DNA from: Cryptomeria japonica | Lineage: Eukaryota; Streptophyta; Pinopsida; Cupressales; Cupressaceae | Assembly: GCF_030272615.1 (NCBI RefSeq) | Contig: NC_081408.1 | Location: 607,035,673 to 607,082,672 of the forward strand | Length of the DNA stretch: 47,000 bases | Direction of reading: 5' to 3' | Shown here: piece by piece, positions 10,211 through 20,891 of the stretch | Position numbering within the stretch: position 1 is the first letter of the stretch | Layout: the number at the start of each line of letters is the position of its first letter | The notes under the pieces: model-generated | Told to the model about the DNA's origin: nothing | The model's database searches: none | Seen by the model: the letters and a program-made list of their open reading frames with translations, nothing else | Position numbers and translations under genes: made by a program

Positions 10211-12702
10211 TTGTACTTTCATTGTCATATCAGTTAAAGTAGTTGTTTTCATGAGCACACCATTTGCACTCAGTTTGACTTTTAGTCAATATGAGTATTC
10301 AAAGATTTGATATGTACTTCAAGGTACCTATGCCTCAAATTTGAGGGTCTATGGAGATCGTTTGATATTTTTAAGACAGGCATCATGAGTTGCCTGAGCA
10401 TTGACTTCATCAGGTCCGCAATGCCGACAAAGCCAGTTGGTCATTTTTGACAATTAATATCTCTTCACTCGAGATTCATCTTGAAAAATAATTTGGTAGA
10501 GTTCATGCTTGTATATCAGAGTACATGCCTACCAGATGGCGAGGTCCAGAAAGGTGTTTTGATTAGTTTGAAAATTACGTCTTCGCGATTAAATGTGAAA
10601 ATGTGGCGCATGCACCTGAAAGTTGCAAAATTTAGTTTGTTGATCCAAAAATGATGTCGATCATTTCCAGAGGTATGTTTAAGGTTCCTGAGATATTTTG
10701 AAGGTTAGTTGCATGAAAACAAATTTTTTTTTTTAGTCGAACCCACTTTGGCGCCCAACCTTGCTCATGCCTGTGCATTATTTTTATGGCAAAAATGTTC
10801 TGAAGTAAATGACTTCATGATGCATAAAGATATGGGATTGTATAGCAATGTTATTATAAATTCTTGTTGAATGTTCTAGGCCTCGTATGGAAGAGGAAGA
10901 GATGGACATGGTCAATAAGATAATTGACAAATGAACCTTAGACTTGAAAACAACATACTGTATTGTCATTAAGAATGTAAAAGATGGAGGTTTGGAGAAG
11001 AAGTTAAATATTTTCAAAGAAAAGTGAACATTAACTACAATAAACTAGTAGATTTGCTTCAATAAAATAAGAATGGAATACTAACAACAACAAATCCAAT
11101 GGGCATCTAAACTTCAACAAATGCATTGGTTGTGGAAAGCCCAAATTCCATTACTTTTTTTTAATTTCTCCTAGTGCAGCAATGAATAAAATCATTAGAA
11201 AATAGTAGCAAGTTGCAATTGGCAAATGAATGCCAGTCAAATCCCTATTTCACGTGGCAGCTATGTTTGGAAAGGGAGCATTAAAAAACTCAAGAAAATG
11301 TAAATTGTGTTAAAGCATTCCTCCCTACTGTGCGTTGAAACCCCAATTGCAATATGGCATGGCTGCTAAAAGGCCAAATAAACCTCTCCAGTAAATGCAA
11401 TGGTTGGCAAAGAGCCAAATTCCACAAATTTTACCAGCATCTTCCTCTGTGGTGAAGGGGATTAAAACATTAAACAAATGCTCATGGATAGCCATTGAAA
11501 ACTCTCAGCAAATCCAATTAAATGGATTAGAACCTTCAGCAAAATGGTAAATGGGGTAGCATAGAGTCATTAAAATTTCAAAGCAGCTTCAGTTGGGAGA
11601 TATAAAGCCAGTCCAAAACTAAGAGACACTCCAAACAAGTGCACTTCCAAGAAAACTTTAAAACCCCCAAATACATGTAGCTGGAGATGGGGTAGAATGT
11701 TGTTGGAAGGGCATTTAAAATCAAAGAAAATGATGTTAGCAGGTGTATAACCATCCTTTCCTCCCATGCAACAAGCAAGAAAGGAAAAGAAGCTTCCAAG
11801 CAAATTTCATTGGCAGCCATTAAAACCCTCATGAAAGCTTTAGAAAATGTATTTTCAGGCAAAACACATTATCCCACATTGGCTATGGAGGGGAAAATTT
11901 TAATATTTAAATACAACACTCCACACTACCATAGTATCAAATCCTTGAGAGGCTTTTGATGAATGGTGCCAGTTGGGAGCCCAAGGGGACGCCATGCATG
12001 TGGGAACGCTTCTCGAGGTGACCAAGGAGGCTGAGTGTTGACCAGGTGGACCCCATGAAAGCACGGCTATCAAGGCAAGTGATTTTTGCAAAGAAAAGGC
12101 AAGTTAAAGATTGAGCAAGTTGTCAGAGATCTACGGTGCGCATGGATTCACGAAGGGAAGATGCTCGAGGAATACCCTTCGCGAAATAGTGAAAAGCACA
12201 TGTGAAAAACCAAGGTTAAAGACCCTGCAGGTTCAGCAAGATTTGACAACCGGCGTGACTTCGTGACCCGAAGATGCAACTCTGTTAGCCATTGTGAAAT
12301 GGTGAAAGATAGGTGGCAGGTCCAGGTGGAGGTACAGCTTGCGGGTCTCATCCAGTGGCGTTGAGGTGATGATGACATGGCAATGACATGGCATACAGAT
12401 GGCAGTCCAGTGGCACATAGGTGGCATCCTAGTGGATCCCATCGACAAATTAGAGACTACCACATGGTAGGGCATCAGAAGCCAAAAATGAGGGAAAAAT
12501 CAAAATTAAATTATATAGTGCAGACTATATAAAAAATTCAAAAATTTAAATGATGGTGCACCTAAAGTGGATTAATTCACTCAGAGGCTTCTTTTTGGCC
12601 AAAATGGAATGTATTATATATTGTTGGAAAGCTCTCAAGATAGGAATGTAGTTATGGAGTTAGTTTCAACAAATATGGGATATTTTGAGAGAAGTTTCCA
12701 TA
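10211..12702 (+). repeat. 3' LTR of the gypsy element, truncated at its right end
   Basis: The repeat matches LTR1 from 3158 to about 5685 with many substitutions. Around 12420 it lacks some 40 bases present in LTR1 near 5350-5405 (a GGTGGC/AGTCCAG-rich stretch), evidence of an internal duplication or deletion. After AGAAGTTTCCAT at 12702 the match ends and copia LTR sequence begins, so about 960 bp are missing, including the part next to the PBS in LTR1. Confidence 0.85.
12526..12534 (+). promoter_or_regulatory. TATA box of gypsy LTR2
   Basis: TATATAAAA sits in the same context as the LTR1 copy at 5499-5507. Confidence 0.55.
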
Positions 12703-12797
12703 ATATCGGTTGGAACAATTACCGGTTGAGAATAACTCATACATTGAAAAAGTGTGTTTCCATCAATGACAATCAAAACATCATCAAAATGCCAACA
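12703..12797 (-). repeat. 3' LTR remnant of element B
   Basis: Ninety-five bases match the outer end of the 5' LTR (about 19012-19107), including CATCAATGACAATCAAAAC and the terminal GCCAACA. The remaining part of the LTR has been lost at the junction with gypsy LTR2. Confidence 0.85.
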
Positions 12798-13006
12798 ATC
12801 TCCCCCTTTGGCATTGATGGAAAAACTTAGGAAAATTTTGACATCTAAGTGATTTTACAACAAAAGTATGCCATAATCAAAATTACTCCCCCTAAGCATA
12901 TACACTATCCCTTTTGCAGAATTTACAATGTATACTACTCCCCCAAAGTGGTAACATAAAAGTATACAAAACATTCACCAAAATTTTAAATACTACTCCC
13001 CCTTTG
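12798..13006 (-). other. Multiple polypurine tracts of element B
   Basis: On the minus strand, purine runs with AGGGGGAG-type cores occur four times: 12800-12811 (adjacent to the 3' LTR), 12886-12893, 12938-12947 and 12996-13006. The first is in the normal position for priming plus-strand DNA. Repeated polypurine tracts upstream of the 3' LTR are a known Sirevirus trait. Confidence 0.7.
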
Positions 13007-13553
13007 CAAACAATGACAAAGTAATGCAGAATAACCCATGTTTCCTTATATATAAAAATAGAGGAAATGTTTCTGACAATAAGGAATAAAACTTATCAAA
13101 AAAAGATTTAAAATCTTGCATAAAAGTTTTCATGGCCAATAACCACGACTCAAGTAATGAGGTAGCAACCCCACTTTTTGTCTACATCTGGAATACCAGT
13201 TCTTCCATAGCATCAATGGTAATCATCTTTTGAGTTACCGTGATGGCTTCCAGATTGAGAAAACATTTCTAAAGAATTTGTAGTTTGGGTAATAAGACCA
13301 GTTGAAGCTCCTGCAAATCTTTTGTCTGGTTACAGATTTCTGATTCCACCCTGGCAGTCTGTAGCTAATAATGATGGACTGTTTGCCCATATGTAGTAAA
13401 TGAATCATATGGCATCTTGAAGTTCTTGATGTATGCCTGGAACTCTGATTGGAGTTTATCTTTCTACTTAAGCGCATCATCACAAAATAGATGGGGTTGG
13501 TAGATTTTACTCAATAGTAATTTTCCCTCATCCATAGCTCCACCGATATCCTT
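13007..13553 (-). other. 3' untranslated part of element B
   Basis: The frame of the ORF2 tail can be followed a little past its TAG near 13554, but no protein domain is recognisable. The ORF at 13235-13483 has no feature that supports a gene. Confidence 0.4.
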
Positions 13554-16349
13554 CTACTGATTTAGAAGTTGTGACCAGAGCTCATTCAGTTTATTGACTA
13601 AGGTAGTGTTGAGTGCCTTTTCATGATTCTTCTTCACAGTGGCTACAACAACATCTTCCAAGCATTGTACTTGGTCCTCTACTATAGTACAAAGGAGTTT
13701 CAGCTTGGACAGAGAGGAATCAGTACTGGGGAGATTAGTACTAGGAATCAGACTGGTAAGGGTGTCTATAGCAGTTTGTATGACATCCCTTTCCTTCTTC
13801 CTCTGCAACTCTTCCAGTCTTTCTTGTGCCAGTTTGATGCCTTGCAGTAGCTTAGACTCATCTGTTGATTGAAGGTCAATCGGACTGGTGGTGTCAACCG
13901 GTTTGGCTTGACCACCGGTTGCATTGGGAGTCTCCGCTTGTCTGGTTTTCTCCACTTCCTTCTCCTCTGCTGCTCTTTTCTTTTCCTCTTCTTTCTTCTT
14001 TTGCTTCTCTTCTTGTCTTCTTCCTGCTTTTTCTTTTCTTCCTCCTTGTTTTTTTCTTCTTCTTTTCTCTTCTCCTCTTCTTTTCTCTTTTCTTCTTCAT
14101 GTTTCCTCTTCTCCTCCTCTTTCTCTTTCTCTTCCTCTTTCCTCTTATATTCCTTTTTCTTTTTCTCTTCCTCTTTCCTCTTGTCTTCCTCTTTCTTTTT
14201 CTCTTCCTCTTTCCTCTTGTCATCCTCTTTCTTTTCCTTTTCCTTGTCATGTTTCTCTTTCTCTAGTTTTTCTTTGTCTTGTTTCTCCTTCTCTACTTTT
14301 TCTTTGTCTTGTATCTCATCCTCTATGTCCGAAGTGACATCCTCAAAATCTAATGCATCCACATCAATGGGATCATTTTTCTCTGTCACTCTTTCCCCTT
14401 CACTATCAAATGCTTCATCTAGTTTGCCTAATGTTAGATCAGGTGCTTGTTCAGCCTTTAGATTGGCCTCAAACACTTCATGTAACTGGATAGCAGCTTT
14501 GGCATGTAAATGTGTGTCCTTCTCCACTTCACAAGCTTTACCTTCCAATAGCTTGAGTCTTCTTCTTTTCATGAAGAAGAGACCTTTTTTCTTATCCATT
14601 ATCTCAAATAATTCAGAATTAGAGGTATCGGGAAAGTATTGTGCAAAGACTCTCTCCCTTATTTCCCGTTCCTTTTCAATGGCAATGCGCCATTTGTTAT
14701 CTAAATAATTATATAAAGAATCTTGTGTGACCGATCTAATTTCAGATGGTGACTGGTCATTGACACACAAATATCTGATAACCTGTTGTTCTACTTCATC
14801 TTTCTCATTATCATTGAAATCATCAAAATATTCTTTTAAATCATCACGCACCTTTCTCTTAATATTCTTAATAGTCCTTTGACAATGTGTCATCGGCTTG
14901 TAAGAGGAAATATCTATATTTACTGGTGCTAACATTGCAAGTGCATTACCGGTAGATTTTTCCTTCTTGCTTGATTGCCTTGTCTTCTTTGGTTGTACTT
15001 CTGGTTCAGTATCCTCTGACTCTGGTGAGCTATTTTTGGTTTTCCACTTCCTCTCAAATAATTTAGCAGGAGCAACCTCAGGTTTCTTCTTGGCAGGTGA
15101 CCGCTTGCTCACTTTCGGACTAGCTGAGGTAACCGGTGCCGATACTGATGGCACTATCTTTCACTTTTTCTGTGTAGGATCTTCAACCAGTGTTATCCTC
15201 TCTAAGTAGTTTCCAGTTCTCTTTTTCTTGGCATCTAGTGGTGAGGCAAGCAAGGTAGAGGCATACCTGATGAACATATCATACATCACCTCATACCCCA
15301 TTGGTTCAACTACTTCCTTTATCAGTTCCACCACTTCCATTATGCATTCATCTACCTTTATGGTGAAGCAGATGTCATCTTCATACTTCTTCACAATATC
15401 ACCAGATATCCTCATTCTCTAGCTCATTTTCCGCTTGAATTCATAGAACCTCAAGATATCTAGCTCCCACTGCTTGAAGGCTTTCCCTAATTTGCTTGGA
15501 GACCAGTTGGTTAGAAGACCATTAAACATCACCTACTCTAGGGAAATAGCTTTGAAAGTAGAAAAATAGGCTGACCAAAAGTTGTCCAAACCTGAGCCTT
15601 AGAGCATTGTCCTGTTTGATGGACTTCAAGTTCAATAGCAGTTGCTTCTACAAACAGGTGCACAAATCAAATGAGGCATCTTCCTTAATAATTTTGTAGG
15701 TGACATTCACTGTAGCAACAAGACAGTTCATTTTGATGGCATAAAACATCTAGTAGCCAATCACCATGCAAGCATACTTAACCAAGTCATCTTTGATGGT
15801 GTTGACGGTCATCGCCCGTTGGTTGCTTAGAGAAGTGGTGAGCTTAGTCATTTTAGTCTTGGTGACCTTCCTTAGAGCTGACACCTCTCCAATGTTAAAG
15901 AAACTGGTGACGGCATCAATTGCTTCTAATGTGATGTCATGCGTCCACTCGAGATACATTTTATCACTGTGCACTCTACTCAAAATGATGTTGATGTGAT
16001 CTTCAGTGAATTCTTCTAGAAAATAAATTGTATTGTGCAGTTTCTTCCTCTCTAGGATGCTATATTCAGGTTTGATTTTCTTGTCATCCCCACAGAATAG
16101 ACCTAGCTAGGAATGGATCACTAGAGATCCTAGGTCTTCTAATTTACAATCAATATGTCCTAAAATATCTTCCTCAACTATAGCTCCGGTGGGTATCTGG
16201 GATAGGGCATTGTATTTCATCTTTTTTTGAATAAACTTAGCTAAATCTACAGGTACACTCGAATTGGAGTGCAATGCAGAAGCCGTGATTAAATGATAAA
16301 CAAGAATTTCAAGAAATACCTTCACAAACCAAAATTTAGGTTTTGCCAA
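13554..16349 (-). pseudogene. ORF2 of element B, unknown function, lysine/glutamate-rich
   Basis: About 2.8 kb can be followed as one broken gene. The N-terminal part (16349-15750 frame) carries LEDLGSLVIHS, IKPEYSI and LSRVHSDKMYLEW. It aligns with ORF2 of element D, which has LEDRGTKDIKIM, IKPEYKTI and LSRVHNEIIWLDR. The middle (15415-13766) shifts frame once and has one stop at 15161-15163. It contains basic clusters (SPAKKKPE, PKKTRQSSKKEK) and a folded-looking stretch SLYNYLDNKWRIAIEKE, then about 120 residues of nearly pure K/E/D repeats (13960-14330). A second frame shift near 13955 leads to a helical tail (KLLQGIKLAQERLEELQRKK). The N-terminal part recalls plant transposon-associated domains found in env-like ORFs, but I do not claim a function. 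Confidence 0.75.
13960..14330 (-). repeat. Lysine/glutamate-coding purine-rich low-complexity tract
   Basis: On the minus strand, AAG/GAG/GAA codons repeat in units such as KRKEEEKKK of about 8-11 codons. The plus strand is a pyrimidine tract, which produces long spurious open frames in other phases. The repeat lies within ORF2 of B. Confidence 0.85.
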
Positions 16350-16784
16350 AGTTGCTCACAACACACCACTTTGCTTGCTTGGAACACCACTTAGTGTTCT
16401 TCACCAATAGATTGAAAGTCTGTTGCATTCCTCTACAAGATTTTTGAATTTTCTTTGAATCGCTAGATGAATCATACTTTGTCACTCTTCTCTTGAAAAT
16501 TCTTTGCTCAAAAATAGATAAGTGAAAATGATGACAAAAATCCCTTTTAAACAATCTTTCACCTACCATAATAAATGCATCTCTATTAAGGTACAAACCC
16601 TAATTTTTCCTTTTACCACTTCAAGTCTTCTACCGATTGACAGGTAACGTATAGTGGTTAAGGTCTTTACCGATATAAACCGAGGGTTCAAATATTTCAT
16701 TGATATGCTCCCCCTAAGCTTTTCTGAAGCTCAGTTTGTCGGTTCAGAGACTTCCACACTAGGTGCAGAAACCAGTTAATCCTA
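16350..16784 (-). other. Inter-ORF spacer of element B
   Basis: This stretch separates ORF1 from ORF2 and has no supported coding sequence. It is equivalent in position to the spacers of C (19305-19684) and D (25085-25450), although B is diverged from both. A further polypurine-like run lies near 16709-16720. Confidence 0.5.
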
Positions 16785-17990
16785 TCACACTTCTTCAGGT
16801 TTCTTTTTCCAAGTTTTATTCTTTCTCGCTTGAATGGTTTTTATATCAATCTTCCCTTTTGGAGTGATCAATATATCATCCGATAGGTTCTTTCTCATTC
16901 TATAAGTTCTGGTAGTGTGTCCTGGTTTGTTGCAATGATAGCATACCATTCTAGGTGTTCTCCATGGTCCATTATTCATACTACCATTCTTCCTTCTGCA
17001 TGTTGTAGTAGTGTGACTGCTACAATGACAAATCAAATAGGTTGCTCTCCAATGAGATGTCGCTTGATAGCCACCTGACCGATGGTCATAGGTATTATAT
17101 CGGTTGGGATTCTAGTTCACAGAGGGTTCCGGGATAACTCCTTGAGTCCTTGGAGGGTATCTCCCAGTGTTATGCAAAACATACCTGCATTCAAATTCTC
17201 TATGCCCAAACTTGTTTCATGCATAGGAGTTTCCATTGAATCTATTGGATCTAGGCATATTGTTTAGAAAATAAGGAAAATTATTGTAGGCCTTGTTTCT
17301 ACACACATTAGTAGTATGTCCTTCCTTGAGACAATTGAAGCAAATAGGTTTAAACTTTTTCTTACCTTTATCCTTGGGTGTTGGTTGCTTCATTGATGCT
17401 TTAGATTTTTTTCTAGAGGTTTCACCTTCCTCATACCTAGAGAAACCAAGTCCAGTGGTGTTCCTTACCAGTTTTGCCGATTCTAGCTTTTTCTCTAGCT
17501 TAGCAGTACTCTGATTGAATTTGGAAAGTATCTCCTTTGACTCAATAAGTTCCTTGTAAATAGCAACATTAGATTCCATCATGGTTGCATTCTCAGAAAT
17601 AGCCATGTTTAGTTCACCTTGCATTTCTTCTTTTTCCACTTTACTCTCTTGGAGATGAGTGGTAAGGGCACTAATTTCTTGCTTCAGCTTGGAGATCTCA
17701 TGATCTTTTTCTTTTACCAGATCTTCAGCTTTCCTTTGGTTCTCAAGCTCTTGACACATTCTGATAGTCAGTCCTTCCAACTCCTTTCTTATGTTGGCTT
17801 TAGATTCATTTAGTTTTTCAACTTCATCAGAAGATCTATTTTCAGTAAGTTCCATCAGTTTCTCAGCATGCTCTCTTCTCTTGGCCAAAGAGGCTTTATA
17901 ATTGACTTTGAGTTCATCATAGGCTCTCTCAGTTTGAGTGAGATGATGAGTAAGTTCCCTCACAGTATATTCCCCCATATCTCCATCCAA
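16785..17990 (-). pseudogene. ORF1 of element B: coiled coil plus zinc knuckles
   Basis: The frame opens with MDGDMGEYTVRELTHHLTQ, only 24 bases from the PBS, so the usual N-terminal copia gag core is absent. Residues about 5-185 form a long heptad-rich coiled coil (for example EKLNESKANIRKELEGL). Then come TGLGFSRYEEGETS, a basic linker and a CX2CX4HX4C knuckle, CFNCLKEGHTTNVC. After 17217 the frame shifts. Two further knuckles are eroded: CHCSSHTTTTC and CYHCNKPGHTTRTY, the latter with its last cysteine changed to tyrosine. The end KTWKKKPEEV parallels KRWVRKFEEP in C and D. Coiled coil plus knuckle suggests an RNA-binding, self-associating protein of gag type. Confidence 0.82.
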
Positions 17991-18014
17991 GTGGTTAGAC
18001 TTATAGAAAGGTTG

Positions 18015-18026
18015 GCTCTGATACCA
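18015..18026 (-). other. Primer-binding site of element B
   Basis: The minus strand reads TGGTATCAGAGC, a perfect copia Met-tRNA PBS, two bases inside the LTR end. Confidence 0.9.
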
Positions 18027-18028
18027 AT

Positions 18029-19107
18029 TGATGAATACTAAGAGGGGGGTGGGTGAATTAGTATACCAAAAAATATTGAACTCAAACTCTTAAATAGTTT
18101 AGCAGATAACTGGTATAGCAGATTCACTAATAAACCAGTTAAGATAAATGCAAACCAAATAGCAAATAAAGAATTCAGCCACAAAAGCACAATCACCATA
18201 ACACAAGATATTTTGATGTGGAAACCCAAATGGGAAAAACCATTGTGAGCAGAAACTCACAAGTAACTATCTGTAGAATAGAAACCAAACCGGTTAAGGT
18301 CATACAATGTTCTTCACTAGAACAGATCCTGTTAGGAATCCATATCTCTATTAGGAGATAAGTCCTGTTAAAGACTACCTTGCTAAAGTATTTCAGATCC
18401 ACAGTTGTGAACCACCTTGTTAGAGAATTTACAAAGGCTTTGTTGGGCCTACCTAGTTAAGGGTTTTAGACTTGTCGAAGATGTGAGTAATCAACAAGTG
18501 AGTGATCTAGATACTAGCATAGTATGCTTGGTTAGATCCTTGATAGCTCATTGTTAATTCATTTCAGCATTACTTCAGTCTTCAATATCTCCACACTCTA
18601 ACTCTTCACACAGACCTAATCTTCTCTGCAAAGATCACACATAACCTTCTCATACATTATACATATCTCATTCCTTCAAACCCTAGACATGATGTCCTTA
18701 TAAAGGAAACTGATTTCATGTTGGTCCAATAGGATTAGACTACAAGTTTCTAGGTTCAGTGCATCTAGACACATTTGGTAACATGACACAAAATCACCAC
18801 CAAAGTGTTGGTGGATGATAACTCATCACAGAAATACCGGTTCATACAATATATCAATTATTAGTTGTTAAAAATGAAGATTGGAAAATGTTAACTACCA
18901 CTTTGTTCCTTCGAACCACTTGAGATCCTCAAACCACTTGAGGTCTTCAGTCAGTTTGCGACCAGTAAACATCTTCTGCAAAACATTGATAGTCTAAAGA
19001 CTATAATACATAATACCGGTTGGGACAATTACCTTTTGAATATAACTCATACATCAAGAAAGTGTGTGTCCATCAATGACAATGAAAACATCATCAAAAT
19101 GCCAACA
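18029..19107 (-). repeat. 5' LTR of element B
   Basis: The LTR is 1079 bp, from TGATGAATAC next to the PBS to ATGCCAACA at the outer end. Its outer 95 bases match the 3' LTR remnant at 12703-12797. It carries the GAGGGG-GGTGAATTAG motif near 18045 and the ATGTGGAAACCC segment near 18215, shared with the other copia LTRs here. Confidence 0.88.
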
Positions 19108-19304
19108 GTGCCCAGATCCTCCAATGTGCAATGAATGTAAGCCCTATAAAGTACGTCATTGGGAACCCTTGGAAATGCGCTAGTGGAGTCTTCCTTCATA
19201 GAAATTTGGGGAATTTCCTTAAAAATAGGTCTGAGCCTATCCTTAACCTCAACAACAGTAAGATTCACAATGAAAGTAGGAGTAGATGATGATCTGGATG
19301 CCAT
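19108..19304 (-). pseudogene. ORF2 of element C, N-terminal fragment
   Basis: ATG at 19302-19304 opens MASRSSSTPTFIVNLTVVE; the fragment ends with AYIHCTLEDLGT at the LTR of B. It aligns residue by residue with the ORF2 start in D (VEVKDRLR, AYIHCTLED). This fixes the true start of ORF2 in this family and places the insertion of B after about codon 66. Function is unknown. Confidence 0.8.
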
Positions 19305-19684
19305 TTCGAAGAAATACCTGAATAATAGTTGTTGAATGGAAGATTTTGATCACTCCTCATATAACTACTGGAAATATTTTAGAATGCCTCCGCTCTCTCT
19401 TGATCACCTATGATTCACCTTTTCTTTGCTTTGGTTTGATTGAGTGCTAGGTGAGTGAAAATGATTTCATTTACCCTTTTTATCGGCGAGTAAACCCTAA
19501 TCCTTCACTATCATAAATGCTTAGCGATGTATGCTACCAGATGTCGGTTTCATAGTTTATGCCAAACAAACTTCCACCAATAAAACTCTCCAGATCTATT
19601 TCAAGATCTCTTTCGGGGAATAAGTAATATTTGCAATGAATTTTCCAACCCCTAAGGCGTATGCCTATGTTACCATTTGAATTA
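19305..19684 (-). other. Inter-ORF spacer of element C
   Basis: This 380-bp noncoding stretch is closely similar to D 25085-25450 (shared runs include CTCTCTCTTGATCACC-like and ATCATAAATGCTT segments). Its conservation between two copies shows it belongs to the family design rather than to a deletion scar. Confidence 0.6.
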
Positions 19685-20877
19685 CCTGTCAATGGAGGAA
19701 TTATTTGTTCTACAGAGGGAGGAACTGGTGCAGTTATCGATGTAGTAGCATCTCCATTTGGTTCTTCAAACTTTCTAACCCATCTCTTGGTGTAATCCTA
19801 TTTTATTTCATCTACCTTCTTCTTTCCTTTCTCATTTGTCTTATCATTGTTAACCGATTTAGTTTTTCTTCTACAATACTTAGCAATATGACCTATTTTG
19901 TTGCATGCATAACATGTAACATTGTTCTTTTGAATTTCTTTGTCATATCCAGTGTTATTCCTTGACCTACATTGATTAGCCAAATGTCCAAATTTTCCAC
20001 ATGCATGACACTTAACATTCATTCTGCAATCTTCTGACTTATGACCATATTTATTGCAATTTGTGCATTGATCAGGAACTGAATGATAATTTTGATTTTC
20101 TCTATTTCTACATTGTTTAGCCATATGCCCAAATTTATTACACACAAAGCATCTACCATTGAATTTGTAAGCATTAGATTGCCTTACCGGTTTCCTTTGG
20201 TTTGATGAGTTCTGCATATCGGTTGTTTGATCTTCATTTGCAGTACCGTAATTTTCACCTTGTACAAATCCAAGTCCTCTAGAATCTTCAATCTACCTTT
20301 TTCTTTTCATTAAGACATCAAACTATGCAACACTAATCCTAAATTTTTCTTTATACTCACTTCCAGTAGTCAGATCATCTCTCAGAGTTATTATTTGTCT
20401 TTCCAGCTCTTGTTCATTATTCCAGGATTGTACCAACTCATTTCTCAACATATCATTCTCATGACCCAATCTACCACATTCTTCAAATTTGTTTTTCAGA
20501 GATACAACAAGATTATCTTCCTTCTTCTTTCAGTCCTCAATTTCTTTAGACATCCTCATAGCCAGGTCTTGCATTTCATTCTTCATGAGCATGTTTTGTT
20601 GACTCAACTTCTGACATTGTTCCTTAAGTGCATTTTTCTCCTCATCATCCTGGTTTTGCAAAAGTTCCTTCCTCTTAGCTTGTGCTAGTGATAATATTTC
20701 TTGTAGAATAAGAATGCATTCATTAGCAAAATTTAATTCATCTTGCAACTTTAAGTTCTTCAACCTTTTAGCATCATAATCCTCAAGAGTCATCTCAAGT
20801 TTCTTCTCCATAGCCATGTTCAATGATTCCGATTTCAGGATCTTCCTCAAGTTGTTAAACTTCCTCCAAGGCACCAA
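19685..20877 (-). pseudogene. ORF1 of element C: coiled coil plus four zinc knuckles
   Basis: One frame runs from just inside the PBS (a methionine, NMAMEKKLEM, is near 20820) to about 19685. A long coiled coil (about 20360-20820) is followed by RGLGFVQGE and then four intact CX2CX4HX4C knuckles: CFVCNKFGHMAKQC, CTNCNKYGHKSEDC, CHACGKFGHLANQC and CYACNKIGHIAKYC (about 19850-20160). The end contains KRWVRKFEEP. Stops are TGA 20530-20532, TAG 20323-20325, TAG 20293-20295 and TAG 19798-19800; no frame shift is needed. Copia gag normally has one knuckle and an N-terminal gag core; four knuckles and no core is unusual. It is probably a nucleic-acid-binding protein. Confidence 0.85.
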
Positions 20878-20889
20878 GTTGTGATACCA
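20878..20889 (-). other. Primer-binding site of element C
   Basis: The minus strand reads TGGTATCACAAC; the first eight bases match the Met-tRNA PBS exactly and the last four are changed. Its place next to the LTR end supports the call. Confidence 0.75.
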
Positions 20890-20891
20890 AT

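Larger units (their letters stand above)
3158..12702 (+). mobile_element. Ty3/gypsy-type element, gag only, with very long LTRs
   Basis: Two long direct repeats (3158 to about 6645, and 10211-12702) flank an interior with a PBS at 6648 and one gag-like frame at 7357-9396. No protease, RT, RNase H or integrase motif is visible in the interior of about 3.6 kb, so this looks like a non-autonomous derivative that borrowed enzymes. The second LTR stops abruptly at 12702, where a fragment of a copia LTR begins. The two LTRs differ by many substitutions and several indels, so the insertion is old. Confidence 0.85.
12703..19107 (-). mobile_element. Copia-like two-ORF element B (no pol), inserted in element C
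   Basis: On the minus strand the order is 5' LTR (18029-19107), Met-type PBS, ORF1 with coiled coil and zinc knuckles (16785-17990), spacer, ORF2 of unknown function (13554-16349), several polypurine runs and the start of the 3' LTR (12703-12797), cut by the gypsy junction. The 5.2-kb interior has no protease, integrase or RT motif. The outer end at 19107 lies exactly inside ORF2 of element C, so B is the younger insertion. Extended coiled-coil gag, an extra ORF after it and repeated polypurine tracts are known from the Sirevirus branch of copia. I infer, but cannot prove, a non-autonomous Sirevirus-like element. Confidence 0.8.

Noticed and set aside
13865-14708. Long plus-strand ORFs rich in S, F and L opposite ORF2 of B
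   Set aside because: They are the complement of a K/E-coding purine tract; composition alone keeps three frames open and there is no domain.
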